Assembly (NCBI GenBank): GCA_934322085.1
Contig: CAKRGF010000018.1
Location: 1-50,100 of the forward strand
Length of the DNA: 50,100 bases
Direction of reading: 5' to 3'
DNA from: an uncultured Eubacterium sp.
GTDB taxonomy: Bacteria; Bacillota; Clostridia; Lachnospirales; Lachnospiraceae
The position numbers were made by a program, and so were the translations under genes. The notes under the pieces were generated by a model. The model saw only the letters and a list, made by a program, of their open reading frames with translations, was not told the DNA's origin and made no database searches. Positions 42,744 to 50,100 of this stretch are shown in pieces (positions within the stretch are counted from its first letter, which is position 1; each line of letters opens with the position of its first letter).

Positions 42744-44981
42744 TTATGATTTTTCCTGCTCTAATTCTTTTAACCTTTGACAAAGTGATGAATAACGCAT
42801 CTGCTCAGATTTATTTTGTATCATTTCACGCACAGTATCCTTGTTTCCGACAATCGTCACACACTTTTTACCACGCGTAACCGCTGTATACAAAATATTC
42901 CGATTCATCAGCGGTCTTGGTCCCGATAAGAGAGGAAGCACAACCGCCGGATACTCGCTTCCCTGCGACTTATGTATCGTAATGGCATACGCCAGTTCCA
43001 ATTCATCCAGATTCCCCTGCGGGTAGGTGACATATTTTTCATCATCAAAACGAACCGTCACTTCTTTATTGAATATATCAATTTCCGTAATAATTCCGCA
43101 GTCACCGTTAAACACGCCGGTTCCCTCTTCAATCATCATATGATTGTAACCGCGGATTTCCCACTTAATCTGGTAATTGTTTTTCATCTGCATAACTTTG
43201 TCACCCTCGCGGAACAAAACGCCGTGAAGTTCCATTTGATTTTTTCCTGGTGCTTCCGGGTTCAAATACCGCTGCAAAACTTCGTTACATCGGTGAACTC
43301 CCAGTTCTCCTTTTTTCATCGGAGTCAGAACCTGCACATCAAATGGCGTACAATGCGTGTATTTTGGCATCCGGTCGCGGACGAGCCAGAGCATCACTTC
43401 AAGCACTCCATGGCTGTCATCGCGTTTTAAGCAAAAGAAATCCTTGCTCTTATTATCCAGTGCAATCTCTTCTCCGCGATGGATGCGGTGGGCATTTACA
43501 ATAATATCACTTTCCGCTGCCTGGCGGAAAATATGAGACAACCTCACGACATTAAAACAATGGGAATTAATCACATCCCGCAACACATTTCCCGGCCCCA
43601 CACTCGGAAGCTGATTCACATCGCCCACCAAAATCAGGCGGGTTCCCACAGCAATTGCTTTCAACAAGTTATGGAACAGAAAAATATCTACCATCGACAT
43701 TTCATCGATAATTACAACATCGGTTTCAAGCGGATTCCACTCATTTCTGCCAAACAAATCCGAGCGTTCCTCACCCACATTTTCCTGTTCTGCCGCCGCT
43801 CCATTATACTCTAACAGGCGGTGAATGGTCTGTGCCTCCTGCCCGGTCGCCTCCGCCATCCGTTTAGCAGCACGTCCGGTTGGGGCAGCAAGTAAAATCG
43901 ACAGTCCTTTTTCCATGAGACACGCAATTAACGTATTAATCGTTGTTGTTTTACCGGTACCAGGTCCACCGGTAATCACTAAAAATCCACTGGTGAGTGC
44001 TTCCCTCACTGCAATTTTCTGCTGGTCATCCAGTACAATTTCCTGACTTTTCTCCACACGTGAGATAAGTTCATCCAAAGCCTTCGTCGGACGCTCCACC
44101 GGCACATTTAAGTCAAATAACATTCTGGCGCAGTTCATTTCCGAATAATATAAAGACGGCAGGTAAACATCCCGCTCTTCGGTCACAATCACCGATTTGT
44201 CATATGCCAGTTCTTCCAGAGAATCCATCACCTGCTCCATCGACACTCCAAGCTGGTAAATCGCTTCCTGTAAAAGCAGTTTTTCCGGCATGTAAACATA
44301 GCCCTCTTTTGTTCCGGCATTTAACACATACAAAATACCCGCACGGATTCTCGGTGCAGAATCCATTGCGAATCCGCTTTTTCTCGCAATTTCATCTGCA
44401 ATACGGAAACCAACACCACTGATATCTTCCGCCATCTGATACGGATTTTCACGGACAATTTCATAAAGCGCACTGCCATAGGTCTGATAGATTTTTACAG
44501 CAAGTGCATTTGAAATTCCATACTCCTGCAAAAAAAGCATAGCTCCGCGCATCTCTCTTTTTTCTTCAAACTGCTCGGAAATTGCGCGCGCTTTCTTTTC
44601 CGTAATTCCTTTGACTTCGGCAAGCCTCTCCGGCTCTTTTTCTATGATTTCAAAGGTTTTATCTCCGAATTTATCCACAATCCTCTTTGCCAGTCCGCCA
44701 CGCACACCGGCAATCGCACCAGACGAAAGATACCGAAGCATCGCCAGTTCATCATCCGGTTCCTGCACCTCACAGGACATGACTTTCAATTGTTCCTGAT
44801 AAATTGGATGTGTAACCAGCTCCCCCTTCACACATACATATTCTCCTTCATTTAGAAATGGAATGTTACCGACGCAGGTTTCCTCCACACCTTCATCGGG
44901 ATTTTCCAGTTCAAATACCGTGTACCCATTTTCCACGTTGCGGTAGACAATATGTGACACATACCCTTTTCTTTCCTCCAT
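42744..44981 (-). CDS. recD2: RecD2 (RecD-like) DNA helicase
   Basis: At 745 aa it has the RecD2 layout: an N-terminal OB-like domain (to about 90), HhH repeats (LAKRIVDKFGDKTFEII, VKGITEKKARAIS), then two SF1B motor domains. Motif I is VITGGPGTGKTTTINT, motif II VVIIDEMSMVD, motif VI NILYTAVTRGKK. It is a 5'-3' helicase for DNA repair and replication-fork processing, working without RecBC. It heads the recD2-comFC-yvyF run. Confidence 0.95.
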   Translation of the reverse strand: MEERKGYVSHIVYRNVENGYTVFELENPDEGVEETCVGNIPFLNEGEYVCVKGELVTHPIYQEQLKVMSCEVQEPDDELAMLRYLSSGAIAGVRGGLAKRIVDKFGDKTFEIIEKEPERLAEVKGITEKKARAISEQFEEKREMRGAMLFLQEYGISNALAVKIYQTYGSALYEIVRENPYQMAEDISGVGFRIADEIARKSGFAMDSAPRIRAGILYVLNAGTKEGYVYMPEKLLLQEAIYQLGVSMEQVMDSLEELAYDKSVIVTEERDVYLPSLYYSEMNCARMLFDLNVPVERPTKALDELISRVEKSQEIVLDDQQKIAVREALTSGFLVITGGPGTGKTTTINTLIACLMEKGLSILLAAPTGRAAKRMAEATGQEAQTIHRLLEYNGAAAEQENVGEERSDLFGRNEWNPLETDVVIIDEMSMVDIFLFHNLLKAIAVGTRLILVGDVNQLPSVGPGNVLRDVINSHCFNVVRLSHIFRQAAESDIIVNAHRIHRGEEIALDNKSKDFFCLKRDDSHGVLEVMLWLVRDRMPKYTHCTPFDVQVLTPMKKGELGVHRCNEVLQRYLNPEAPGKNQMELHGVLFREGDKVMQMKNNYQIKWEIRGYNHMMIEEGTGVFNGDCGIITEIDIFNKEVTVRFDDEKYVTYPQGNLDELELAYAITIHKSQGSEYPAVVLPLLSGPRPLMNRNILYTAVTRGKKCVTIVGNKDTVREMIQNKSEQMRYSSLCQRLKELEQEKS

Positions 44982-45001
44982 GAGTGCCTCCTAAATAAGC
45001 A

Positions 45002-45040
45002 AAAAGCCCTTGACTGTGTTTCTTTTCGTCAAAGGCTTAT
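45002..45040 (-). terminator. Terminator after flgJ
   Basis: Minus strand GTCAAAGGCTT... reads into GTCAAGGGCTT with a 13-nt loop: stem AAGCCTTTGAC/GTCAAGGGCTT with one G-U pair, then TTTTT. It lies about 20 bp past the flgJ stop. Confidence 0.8.
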
Positions 45041-45059
45041 TCTTTCTTTGATTTTCGCA

Positions 45060-45404
45060 TTATACTTTGTTGTTCACCATTGATTCGTAAAGTTTGTCTG
45101 CGATGCCAAGTCCCTGACCGCTGTTTACCATCTGGTCAGCGATGGCAGATAAATAATTATCCTGAAACATATTAACGTAATCATTGCTGTTATCCTCGTC
45201 ATCATCCGAAAAGACTTTTGCGGATTCTTCCATGGACTTAAACATCTGCTGTACCAGGTACGATTCAAACTGTTTGCACGCATTTAACATTTCTTCATCC
45301 GTTTCGGCATCCTGAATCTGGCTTGTCACTTTCTGTGACACCGCATCGTTTGCCTCGGTCGAATAATTTGTAAAATAAGTATCACCAATTGAAGATACTG
45401 CCAT
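45060..45404 (-). CDS. flgJ: FlgJ-like rod-binding protein (no hydrolase domain)
   Basis: At 114 aa it holds only the rod-binding domain: a helix around ACKQFESYLVQQMFKSMEE and the tail DQMVNSGQGLGIADKLYESM. The muramidase half of proteobacterial FlgJ is absent, as is usual in Firmicutes. It starts at 45404 (GAGGTGAGACAT upstream) and lies 22 bp after flgG. Confidence 0.85.
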   Translation of the reverse strand: MAVSSIGDTYFTNYSTEANDAVSQKVTSQIQDAETDEEMLNACKQFESYLVQQMFKSMEESAKVFSDDDEDNSNDYVNMFQDNYLSAIADQMVNSGQGLGIADKLYESMVNNKV

Positions 45405-45426
45405 ATGTCTCACCTCGCTTTACTTA

Positions 45427-46236
45427 TCATGAACGTAAATTATTTGCCTGCTGAAGCATCTCATCCGATGCTGTGATTGCTTTTGAATTCATTTCATAAG
45501 CACGCTGGGCAATAATCATATTTACCATTTCATCGGCTGCCTGTACGTTTGAGCTCTCCAAGTAGCCGGATACAATTTTCGATTTTAATTCTGTTGCCGT
45601 ATAAACCGTAGGTGCTCCTGACGCTTCCGACTGCAGATAATTCGAGTTTGATGTTTTCTCAAGCCCACCGGCATTCGGAAAATATGCCAGCCCAATCTGA
45701 ATTCCGATATTCTTCTGGTTGTTATTCGCATCCGGATAAGTCAAATTACCAAACTGGTCAACGCCAATTTTACTGGAACGGTATGTATTCGGAACAGTAA
45801 TTGCATTTCCGTTTACATCGAGTACCGGATTTCCCTCACTGTCTGTCAGGGCAATGCTGTCGCCCTGAATGGACATATTAAAATGACCATTTCTCGTATA
45901 AGCAATACTTCCGTCTGCTAACTGTACACGGAAAAATCCCTCGCCCTGAATGGCGTAATCAAATGCGCCATTTGAAGCATTTAAGGCTCCCTGTGTAAAA
46001 TCAGAAGAAATTGAGCCAACACGGACACCAAGTCCAACCTGTGCTCCTACCGGCTTTGGTTCTCCGGTCGTTGTCGTTGACTTTGCCTGCAAATTCTGAT
46101 AAATCAGTGATTTAAAATTTGCTTTCTGAGTCTTGTATCCGGTTGTATTAATATTTGATAAATTGTTTGCAATCACGTCAAGATTGCTCTGCTCGCCAAT
46201 CATTCCACTGGCTGCAGTCCATAAAGAACGCATCAT
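45427..46236 (-). CDS. flgG: Flagellar distal rod protein FlgG-like
   Basis: At 269 aa it has the FlgE/F/G pattern: an N-terminal rod block (SLWTAASGMIGEQSNLDVIAN), a central variable region, and a C-terminal block (NVQAADEMVNMIIAQRAYE). GGAGGTGGCAGCTG lies before the double ATG. The neighbour order Mbl-FlgF-FlgG matches B. subtilis mbl-flhO-flhP. It forms part of the distal rod of the flagellar basal body. Confidence 0.92.
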   Translation of the reverse strand: MMRSLWTAASGMIGEQSNLDVIANNLSNINTTGYKTQKANFKSLIYQNLQAKSTTTTGEPKPVGAQVGLGVRVGSISSDFTQGALNASNGAFDYAIQGEGFFRVQLADGSIAYTRNGHFNMSIQGDSIALTDSEGNPVLDVNGNAITVPNTYRSSKIGVDQFGNLTYPDANNNQKNIGIQIGLAYFPNAGGLEKTSNSNYLQSEASGAPTVYTATELKSKIVSGYLESSNVQAADEMVNMIIAQRAYEMNSKAITASDEMLQQANNLRS

Positions 46237-46260
46237 CAGCTGCCACCTCCAAATAAACTA

Positions 46261-47037
46261 TTACTTAAGTGCTCCTACCTGATTAACCGATTTGTCTAAC
46301 ATCGAATCGTATGAGTGAATCACTTTCTGACTTGCTTCATAAGCACGGGTTATAGTAATCATATCGACCATTTCACGCACAACATTAACATTTGACTGTT
46401 CGGTATAACCTTGCAAAATTTCTCCTTCTGCATCTTTGGTCGTGGCTCCGTCCACTGGTTCATACATAGTATCTCCGTATTTTTTCAAATAATCGTAGTC
46501 CTCAAAATCAACAATATTAAGAGTATCTACAAGTTCGCCGTCTGCCGTAATCTGTCCGGTCGCCGAAATCGTTACCGTTTTCGACGAAGGATCAATGGTG
46601 ATATTTCCATTTTGTCCCTGAACAGCATTTCCATCGGCGTCTACTAACAGACCGTCTTTTGTCAGATGAAATCTTCCATCTCTTGTGTAACGTGTATGAA
46701 CCTCTCCTGCCTTGTCCGTCACACTCAATGTAAAGAATCCACTGCCACTCAACGCCAAATCATATGTACCCCCGGTCTGTCTGACCGACCCCTGCGAATA
46801 ATCGGTATAAGTCTCTCCGATTTTTACGCCAAGGCTTAAACTTCCAATACGCTCGTTATGATACGCCTGGGAACCGTCCCGGATTTTAATTCCAAGCACC
46901 TGGTCAAATGCCTGACTGGCAACTTTTTCATCTTTATAACCAACTGTATTTGAGTTCGCCATATTATTCGAAATAACATCCAGTCTTTTCTGTTCATTTG
47001 CCATGCCGGTCCACGCTGTATAAAGACCTCGGAACAT
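46261..47037 (-). CDS. flgF: Flagellar rod protein FlgF-like
   Basis: At 258 aa it starts at 47037 after AGGAGGTATGAT. It has the rod N-block (GLYTAWTGMANEQKRLDVISN) and C-block (NVNVVREMVDMITITRAYEA). It lies between mbl and flgG, in the position of B. subtilis flhO. It probably forms the proximal part of the rod. Confidence 0.9.
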   Translation of the reverse strand: MFRGLYTAWTGMANEQKRLDVISNNMANSNTVGYKDEKVASQAFDQVLGIKIRDGSQAYHNERIGSLSLGVKIGETYTDYSQGSVRQTGGTYDLALSGSGFFTLSVTDKAGEVHTRYTRDGRFHLTKDGLLVDADGNAVQGQNGNITIDPSSKTVTISATGQITADGELVDTLNIVDFEDYDYLKKYGDTMYEPVDGATTKDAEGEILQGYTEQSNVNVVREMVDMITITRAYEASQKVIHSYDSMLDKSVNQVGALK

Positions 47038-47080
47038 ATCATACCTCCTGTTCTTTTTTTGCATCCCACAACGGGAAAAC

Positions 47081-48082
47081 TTAGTTTGCATCCCCGATTG
47101 TTGCTTCTCCACTTAAAAATTCTACATAACGACCGGTACCGATTGCAACTGCTGTCATCGGATCTTCTGCCGTCATCGTTGTAATTCCTGTTTTGGATTC
47201 AATCAATTCTTCCAATCCATACAACAAACTTCCGCCACCAGTCAGAACAATTCCGCGGTCTGCGATATCGGCTGCCAGTTCCGGCGGTGTTTTTTCCAGT
47301 ACGCTATGTACTGCTTCTACAATCTGTGAAGTTGTATCTTTTAATGCTTCTTCTGTTTCCTCAGAAGTAACGGTAATGGTCTTTGGCAGACCTGTCACTA
47401 AGTTACGTCCACGGACATCTACCGTCACACTTTCCGGCCGTGGATAAGCAGAACCGATACGAATCTTAATATCTTCTGCGGTTCTCTCACCAATCAGCAG
47501 ATTGTGTTTCTTTCTCATATAACGGACAATCGCATCATCGAAATCATCCCCGGCAATCTTAATCGAAGCACTGACAACGGTGCCTCCCAAACTAATTACC
47601 GCAATATCCGATGTACCACCACCGATATCTACAATCATATTTCCACAAGGACGGGCAATGTCAATACCGGCTCCAATTGCTGCAGCAATCGGCTCCTCGA
47701 TAATTTTTACATCGCGCGCACCTGCCTGAAAAGCTGCATCTTCTACGGCTTTTCTCTCAACTTCTGTAACCTGGCTTGGCACACAGATACTAATAAGTGG
47801 TTTACGAAATCTCTGTTTACCAACCGCTTTCTGAATAAAATATTTTAACATCTTCTCCGTTACGGTGTAATCAGAAATAACACCCTGACGAAGAGGACGA
47901 ACAGCTACAATATTTCCCGGCGTACGTCCTAACATCAGACGCGCCTCTTCTCCAATTGCTTTAATCCGGTTTGTGTCACGGTCAAAAGCAACTACACTAG
48001 GCTCTTTTAATACAACGCCTTTTCCTTTTACATATACCAATATGCTGGCGGTACCCAAATCAATTCCAATATCAAAAGCCAC
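47081..48082 (-). CDS. mbl: MreB/Mbl cytoskeletal protein
   Basis: At 333 aa it is an actin-like ATPase: phosphate 1 DIGIDLGTAS, connect 1 IIEEPIAAAIGAG, phosphate 2 IVDIGGGTSDIAV, adenosine GIVLTGGGSLLYG. It steers cell-wall synthesis along the cylinder. The match to mbl-flhO-flhP synteny favours Mbl over MreB. It leads the mbl-flgF-flgG-flgJ operon. Confidence 0.92.
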   Translation of the reverse strand: MAFDIGIDLGTASILVYVKGKGVVLKEPSVVAFDRDTNRIKAIGEEARLMLGRTPGNIVAVRPLRQGVISDYTVTEKMLKYFIQKAVGKQRFRKPLISICVPSQVTEVERKAVEDAAFQAGARDVKIIEEPIAAAIGAGIDIARPCGNMIVDIGGGTSDIAVISLGGTVVSASIKIAGDDFDDAIVRYMRKKHNLLIGERTAEDIKIRIGSAYPRPESVTVDVRGRNLVTGLPKTITVTSEETEEALKDTTSQIVEAVHSVLEKTPPELAADIADRGIVLTGGGSLLYGLEELIESKTGITTMTAEDPMTAVAIGTGRYVEFLSGEATIGDAN

Positions 48083-48143
48083 TTTACTAATCTCCTTTCA
48101 CTATCTCCTGTATACCTGTATAGCATTCCCATTATCTATACAT

Positions 48144-48171
48144 ATTATAAACGTATTTCCAAATATTTCAA
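48144..48171 (-). promoter_or_regulatory. Sigma-A promoter of the mbl-flgFGJ operon
   Basis: Minus strand: TTGAAA (48166-48171), 16-bp spacer, TATAAT (48144-48149), about 60 bp before the mbl ATG. Confidence 0.72.
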
Positions 48172-48223
48172 AGTTTTTTTTACAAAATTTCCATCTTTTT
48201 GAAATGATGAAAGTTATGCTGTC

Positions 48224-49627
48224 CTAATTTTCCTCATCATAGGCTTCTGCTGCCTTGAGCATAATCGCACATTCCACACGTTTGCGCTGCAATTCACAGC
48301 CGGTTTCATATGGTTTGTTAATGTCACCGTGGCAGTGGTAAGCATTTGCTGCACACCCGCCGCTGCAATAGAATTTGGCAAAGCAGTTTCTACACTCTTC
48401 TTTTGCATATACATTACACAATTTGAATGTGTCACGCATGTCCGTATTTACAACGCCGTCATCTACATTTCCCAAGCAAAATTGTTCTTCACCCACGAAC
48501 TGATGACAAGGATACAAATCACCCCATGGTGTAACCGCTAAATATTCCGTTCCAGAACCACATCCAGACAAGCGTTTGTAAACACATGGACCGCCGCTCA
48601 AATCAATCATGTAATGGAAGAAATTAAATCCTTTTCCCTGTTTTTTGCGGGCAAGCATCTCTTTTGCAAGAATGTCATAGCCCTCACAAATTTGAGGAAT
48701 ATCTTCCGGCTGGATGGCATACGGCTCTTTCGGATCTGCCACAACCGGCTCAACCGAAATCTGTTCAAAGCCTTCATCTGCCAAATGCAGCACATCTTCA
48801 ACAAAATCCAGATTATTATGGGTAAATGTTCCACGCACATAATATTTCTGCTGGTTTCTCGATTCTGCTACTTTTTTGAATTTATCTATAATAAAGTCAT
48901 AACTTCCGGTTCCGTTTTTGAACGGGCGCATGTGGTTATGCACTTCTTTACGTCCATCAATACTTAAGACAATGTTGTCCATTTCCTGATTCGCAAATTC
49001 AATGATGTCATCGTTTAACAAAACACCGTTTGTCGTTAAGGTGAAACGGAAATGCTTGTCTTTTTCTTTTTCAATTTCTCTGCCATAAGCTACTAATTTT
49101 TTTACAACATCAAAGTTTAAAAGCGGCTCTCCACCAAAGAAATCCACTTCAAGATTTCTTCTACTGCCGGAATTTGCCACCAAAAAATCCAATGCTTTTT
49201 TTCCTACTTCATAACTCATAAGAGAGCGGTCGCCCTGATATTCTCCTTCCCCGGCAAAGCAGTAATGGCATGCTAAGTTGCAGTCATGGGCAATGTGCAG
49301 GCAGAGTGCTTTTACTACCGTCTGTCTCTTTTTGAAATCAATGACGCCTTCTTTGTAAACATCTTTTGTGAAAAGTGTTCCGTTCTCCTCTAATTCCTGC
49401 AAGTCAGAAAAGACGTCTTTTAAATCCTCTTTCGTAACTTCTTCTTCATAATCATTCTTCAAAATAACATCGGCAATACGTGAAAATTCGGCTTCTCCAT
49501 AGCGATCTGCATTTTCTTCATCCATCAGAGAAAGCACGTCATAAACAACGTCATCCACAACATGAATGGAACCGCTGTTTACATCTAACACAATATTATA
49601 TCCATTATTCTTATACTGATGTATCAT
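48224..49627 (-). CDS. scfB: SCIFF maturase, radical SAM/SPASM protein
   Basis: At 467 aa it starts at 49627 (AGAGGTCAAGG upstream). An N-terminal RRE-like domain (about 1-100) precedes the radical SAM core with CxxxCxxC at C116, C120, C123 (CNLACHYC), FFGGEPLLNF and TLTTNGVLL. A C-terminal SPASM domain carries extra Cys (CGSGTEYLAV, YPCHQF, CRNCFAKFYCSGGC, GCELQ). It installs thioether links in SCIFF. scfA lies upstream, which confirms the call. Confidence 0.95.
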   Translation of the reverse strand: MIHQYKNNGYNIVLDVNSGSIHVVDDVVYDVLSLMDEENADRYGEAEFSRIADVILKNDYEEEVTKEDLKDVFSDLQELEENGTLFTKDVYKEGVIDFKKRQTVVKALCLHIAHDCNLACHYCFAGEGEYQGDRSLMSYEVGKKALDFLVANSGSRRNLEVDFFGGEPLLNFDVVKKLVAYGREIEKEKDKHFRFTLTTNGVLLNDDIIEFANQEMDNIVLSIDGRKEVHNHMRPFKNGTGSYDFIIDKFKKVAESRNQQKYYVRGTFTHNNLDFVEDVLHLADEGFEQISVEPVVADPKEPYAIQPEDIPQICEGYDILAKEMLARKKQGKGFNFFHYMIDLSGGPCVYKRLSGCGSGTEYLAVTPWGDLYPCHQFVGEEQFCLGNVDDGVVNTDMRDTFKLCNVYAKEECRNCFAKFYCSGGCAANAYHCHGDINKPYETGCELQRKRVECAIMLKAAEAYDEEN

Positions 49628-49646
49628 CCTTGACCTCTCATTCTGT

Positions 49647-49725
49647 AACGGTGACGCTATAACGTGCAATGAGGACTAGACCGAAGTCTCCTTCGGTCAG
49701 CCCTCCATTGCTCATAATCACCGTT
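49647..49725 (-). other. Nested hairpin between scfA and scfB
   Basis: Three concentric stems are visible: AACGGTGA/TCACCGTT at the base, GCAATGGAGG/CCTCATTGC in the middle, and GACCGAAG/CTTCGGTC with a 4-nt loop at the tip. There is no T run after it. It lies between the scfA stop and the scfB ribosome-binding site. It may stabilise the scfA message or partly attenuate read-through, so the peptide is made in excess of the enzyme. Confidence 0.8.
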
Positions 49726-49745
49726 TATTCAAACAGTTTCCTTAC

Positions 49746-49886
49746 TTATTTGTTTTCGCAGCTCTGGTTTCCTACTGTACAGGATGTTTTACAAGCTGAC
49801 TGGCAGGATGTCTGACATTCTCCGCATCCACCTTTTTTCAATGTTTCTTTTAAATTCTTTGTTGTCAAAGTTTTAATTCTTTTCAT
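49746..49886 (-). CDS. scfA: SCIFF six-cysteine ribosomal peptide precursor
   Basis: At 46 aa it starts MKRIKTLTTKNLKETLKKGG and continues with six Cys spaced CxxCxxxCxxxCxxxC then C six residues on (C20 to C42 region), the six-Cys-in-forty-five pattern. The first part is the leader recognised by ScfB; the Cys-rich part is the thioether-linked core. GGAGG lies before the ATG at 49886. SCIFF is nearly universal in Clostridia; its function is still unclear. Confidence 0.95.
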   Translation of the reverse strand: MKRIKTLTTKNLKETLKKGGCGECQTSCQSACKTSCTVGNQSCENK

Positions 49887-49929
49887 GATTGCCTCCATTT
49901 AAATCCATCGTTTCGTTTTCGTAACTCTT

Positions 49930-49958
49930 ATTGTAGCATAGGTTTTGGTGTTGTGCAA
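49930..49958 (-). promoter_or_regulatory. Sigma-A promoter of scfA-scfB
   Basis: Minus strand: TTGCAC (49953-49958), 17-bp spacer, TACAAT (49930-49935) with TGC before it as extended -10, about 45 bp upstream of the scfA ATG. Confidence 0.8.
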
Positions 49959-50040
49959 GATAATTGTAGGGTGATTTTTTTAATTTTCCGTAATTTAGCA
50001 AAAGGTTTTACGCTTCGTGGGCGCGGGAGTTTGACACATT
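49939..50040. repeat. Sequence related to the left half of the 20137-20273 palindrome
   Basis: From TTTTTT and TTTTCCGTAATT onward this stretch parallels 20092-20175: GTAATT, AAAA, TTT, CG, TCGTGGG and GGGAGTT occur in the same order with scattered mismatches. The matching right half is not seen. Both copies lie upstream of minus-strand operons, and here the similarity takes in the scfA -35 region. Confidence 0.45.
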
Positions 50041-50060
50041 GAAATCAAAAAAAGTACTGC

Positions 50061-50088
50061 AAAGCCTTGAAACAGGCTTATTTTTTTG
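50061..50088. terminator. Terminator-like hairpin at the right edge
   Basis: AAGCC, an 8-nt loop, GGCTT and ATTTTTTT form a short terminator on the plus strand. On the minus strand a T run follows after about 12 bases. It probably ends a minus-strand gene beyond the window. Confidence 0.5.
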
Positions 50089-50100
50089 TCAAATTTTTAT

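Overview
The window looks like chromosomal DNA of a flagellated, low-to-mid GC member of the Lachnospiraceae (Clostridia). The evidence is a lysine-rich Big_2 surface protein, an archaeal-type AspRS with GatCAB under a T-box, the SCIFF peptide (scfA) with its radical SAM maturase (scfB), a Mbl/FlgF/FlgG rod block as in Firmicutes, CheX/CheY/CheW, and a programmed-frameshift prfB. The genus cannot be fixed from the sequence alone. Most genes are on the minus strand. No rRNA, complete tRNA, CRISPR array or intact insertion sequence was found.

Region 1 (1-8290) is accessory. Two divergent surface-protein genes share a near-identical 5' region, giving an inverted repeat of about 480 bp around a 697-bp AT-rich spacer. 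A tyrosine recombinase lies beyond the plus-strand gene. A short site carrying TGGTAGAATAAGT occurs at the outer edge of both repeat arms and again, without a downstream gene, between the surface gene and the recombinase. A PilZ gene and a frameshifted Big_2 remnant follow. This is the best candidate for an undescribed surface-variation locus.

Region 2 (8290-13260) is an indirect aminoacylation operon, aspS-gatC-gatA-gatB, behind a strong promoter and a T-box. Region 3 (13304-20536) holds an AT-rich DUF4143 ATPase next to a gene-tail remnant. It also holds a housekeeping operon (small helical protein, RlmI-like methyltransferase, SbcD/YhaO-like nuclease, SbcC/YhaN-like ATPase, dtd) and a 137-nt imperfect palindrome. 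Region 4 (20537-24860) is a lipoprotein-purF-purB operon whose GH3 lipoprotein appears to have lost its catalytic residues.

Region 5 (24900-27790) is a patch of small, truncated or decayed genes: a Cys/Gly-rich protein, a Lar-like zinc ribbon, a cut-down methyltransferase, a TetR remnant and a HAD protein without motif I. It ends in an array of 53-bp repeats. Region 6 (27788-37450) is core: aroC, a CheX-CheY pair, and the run secA-prfB-cheW-hom-membrane protein, followed by hpf. Region 7 (37781-50100) has an SH3/NlpC-P60 wall hydrolase, ridA, an acyl-ACP thioesterase with cvfB, recD2-comF-yvyF, the mbl-flgF-flgG-flgJ block, and scfA-scfB with a nested hairpin between them.
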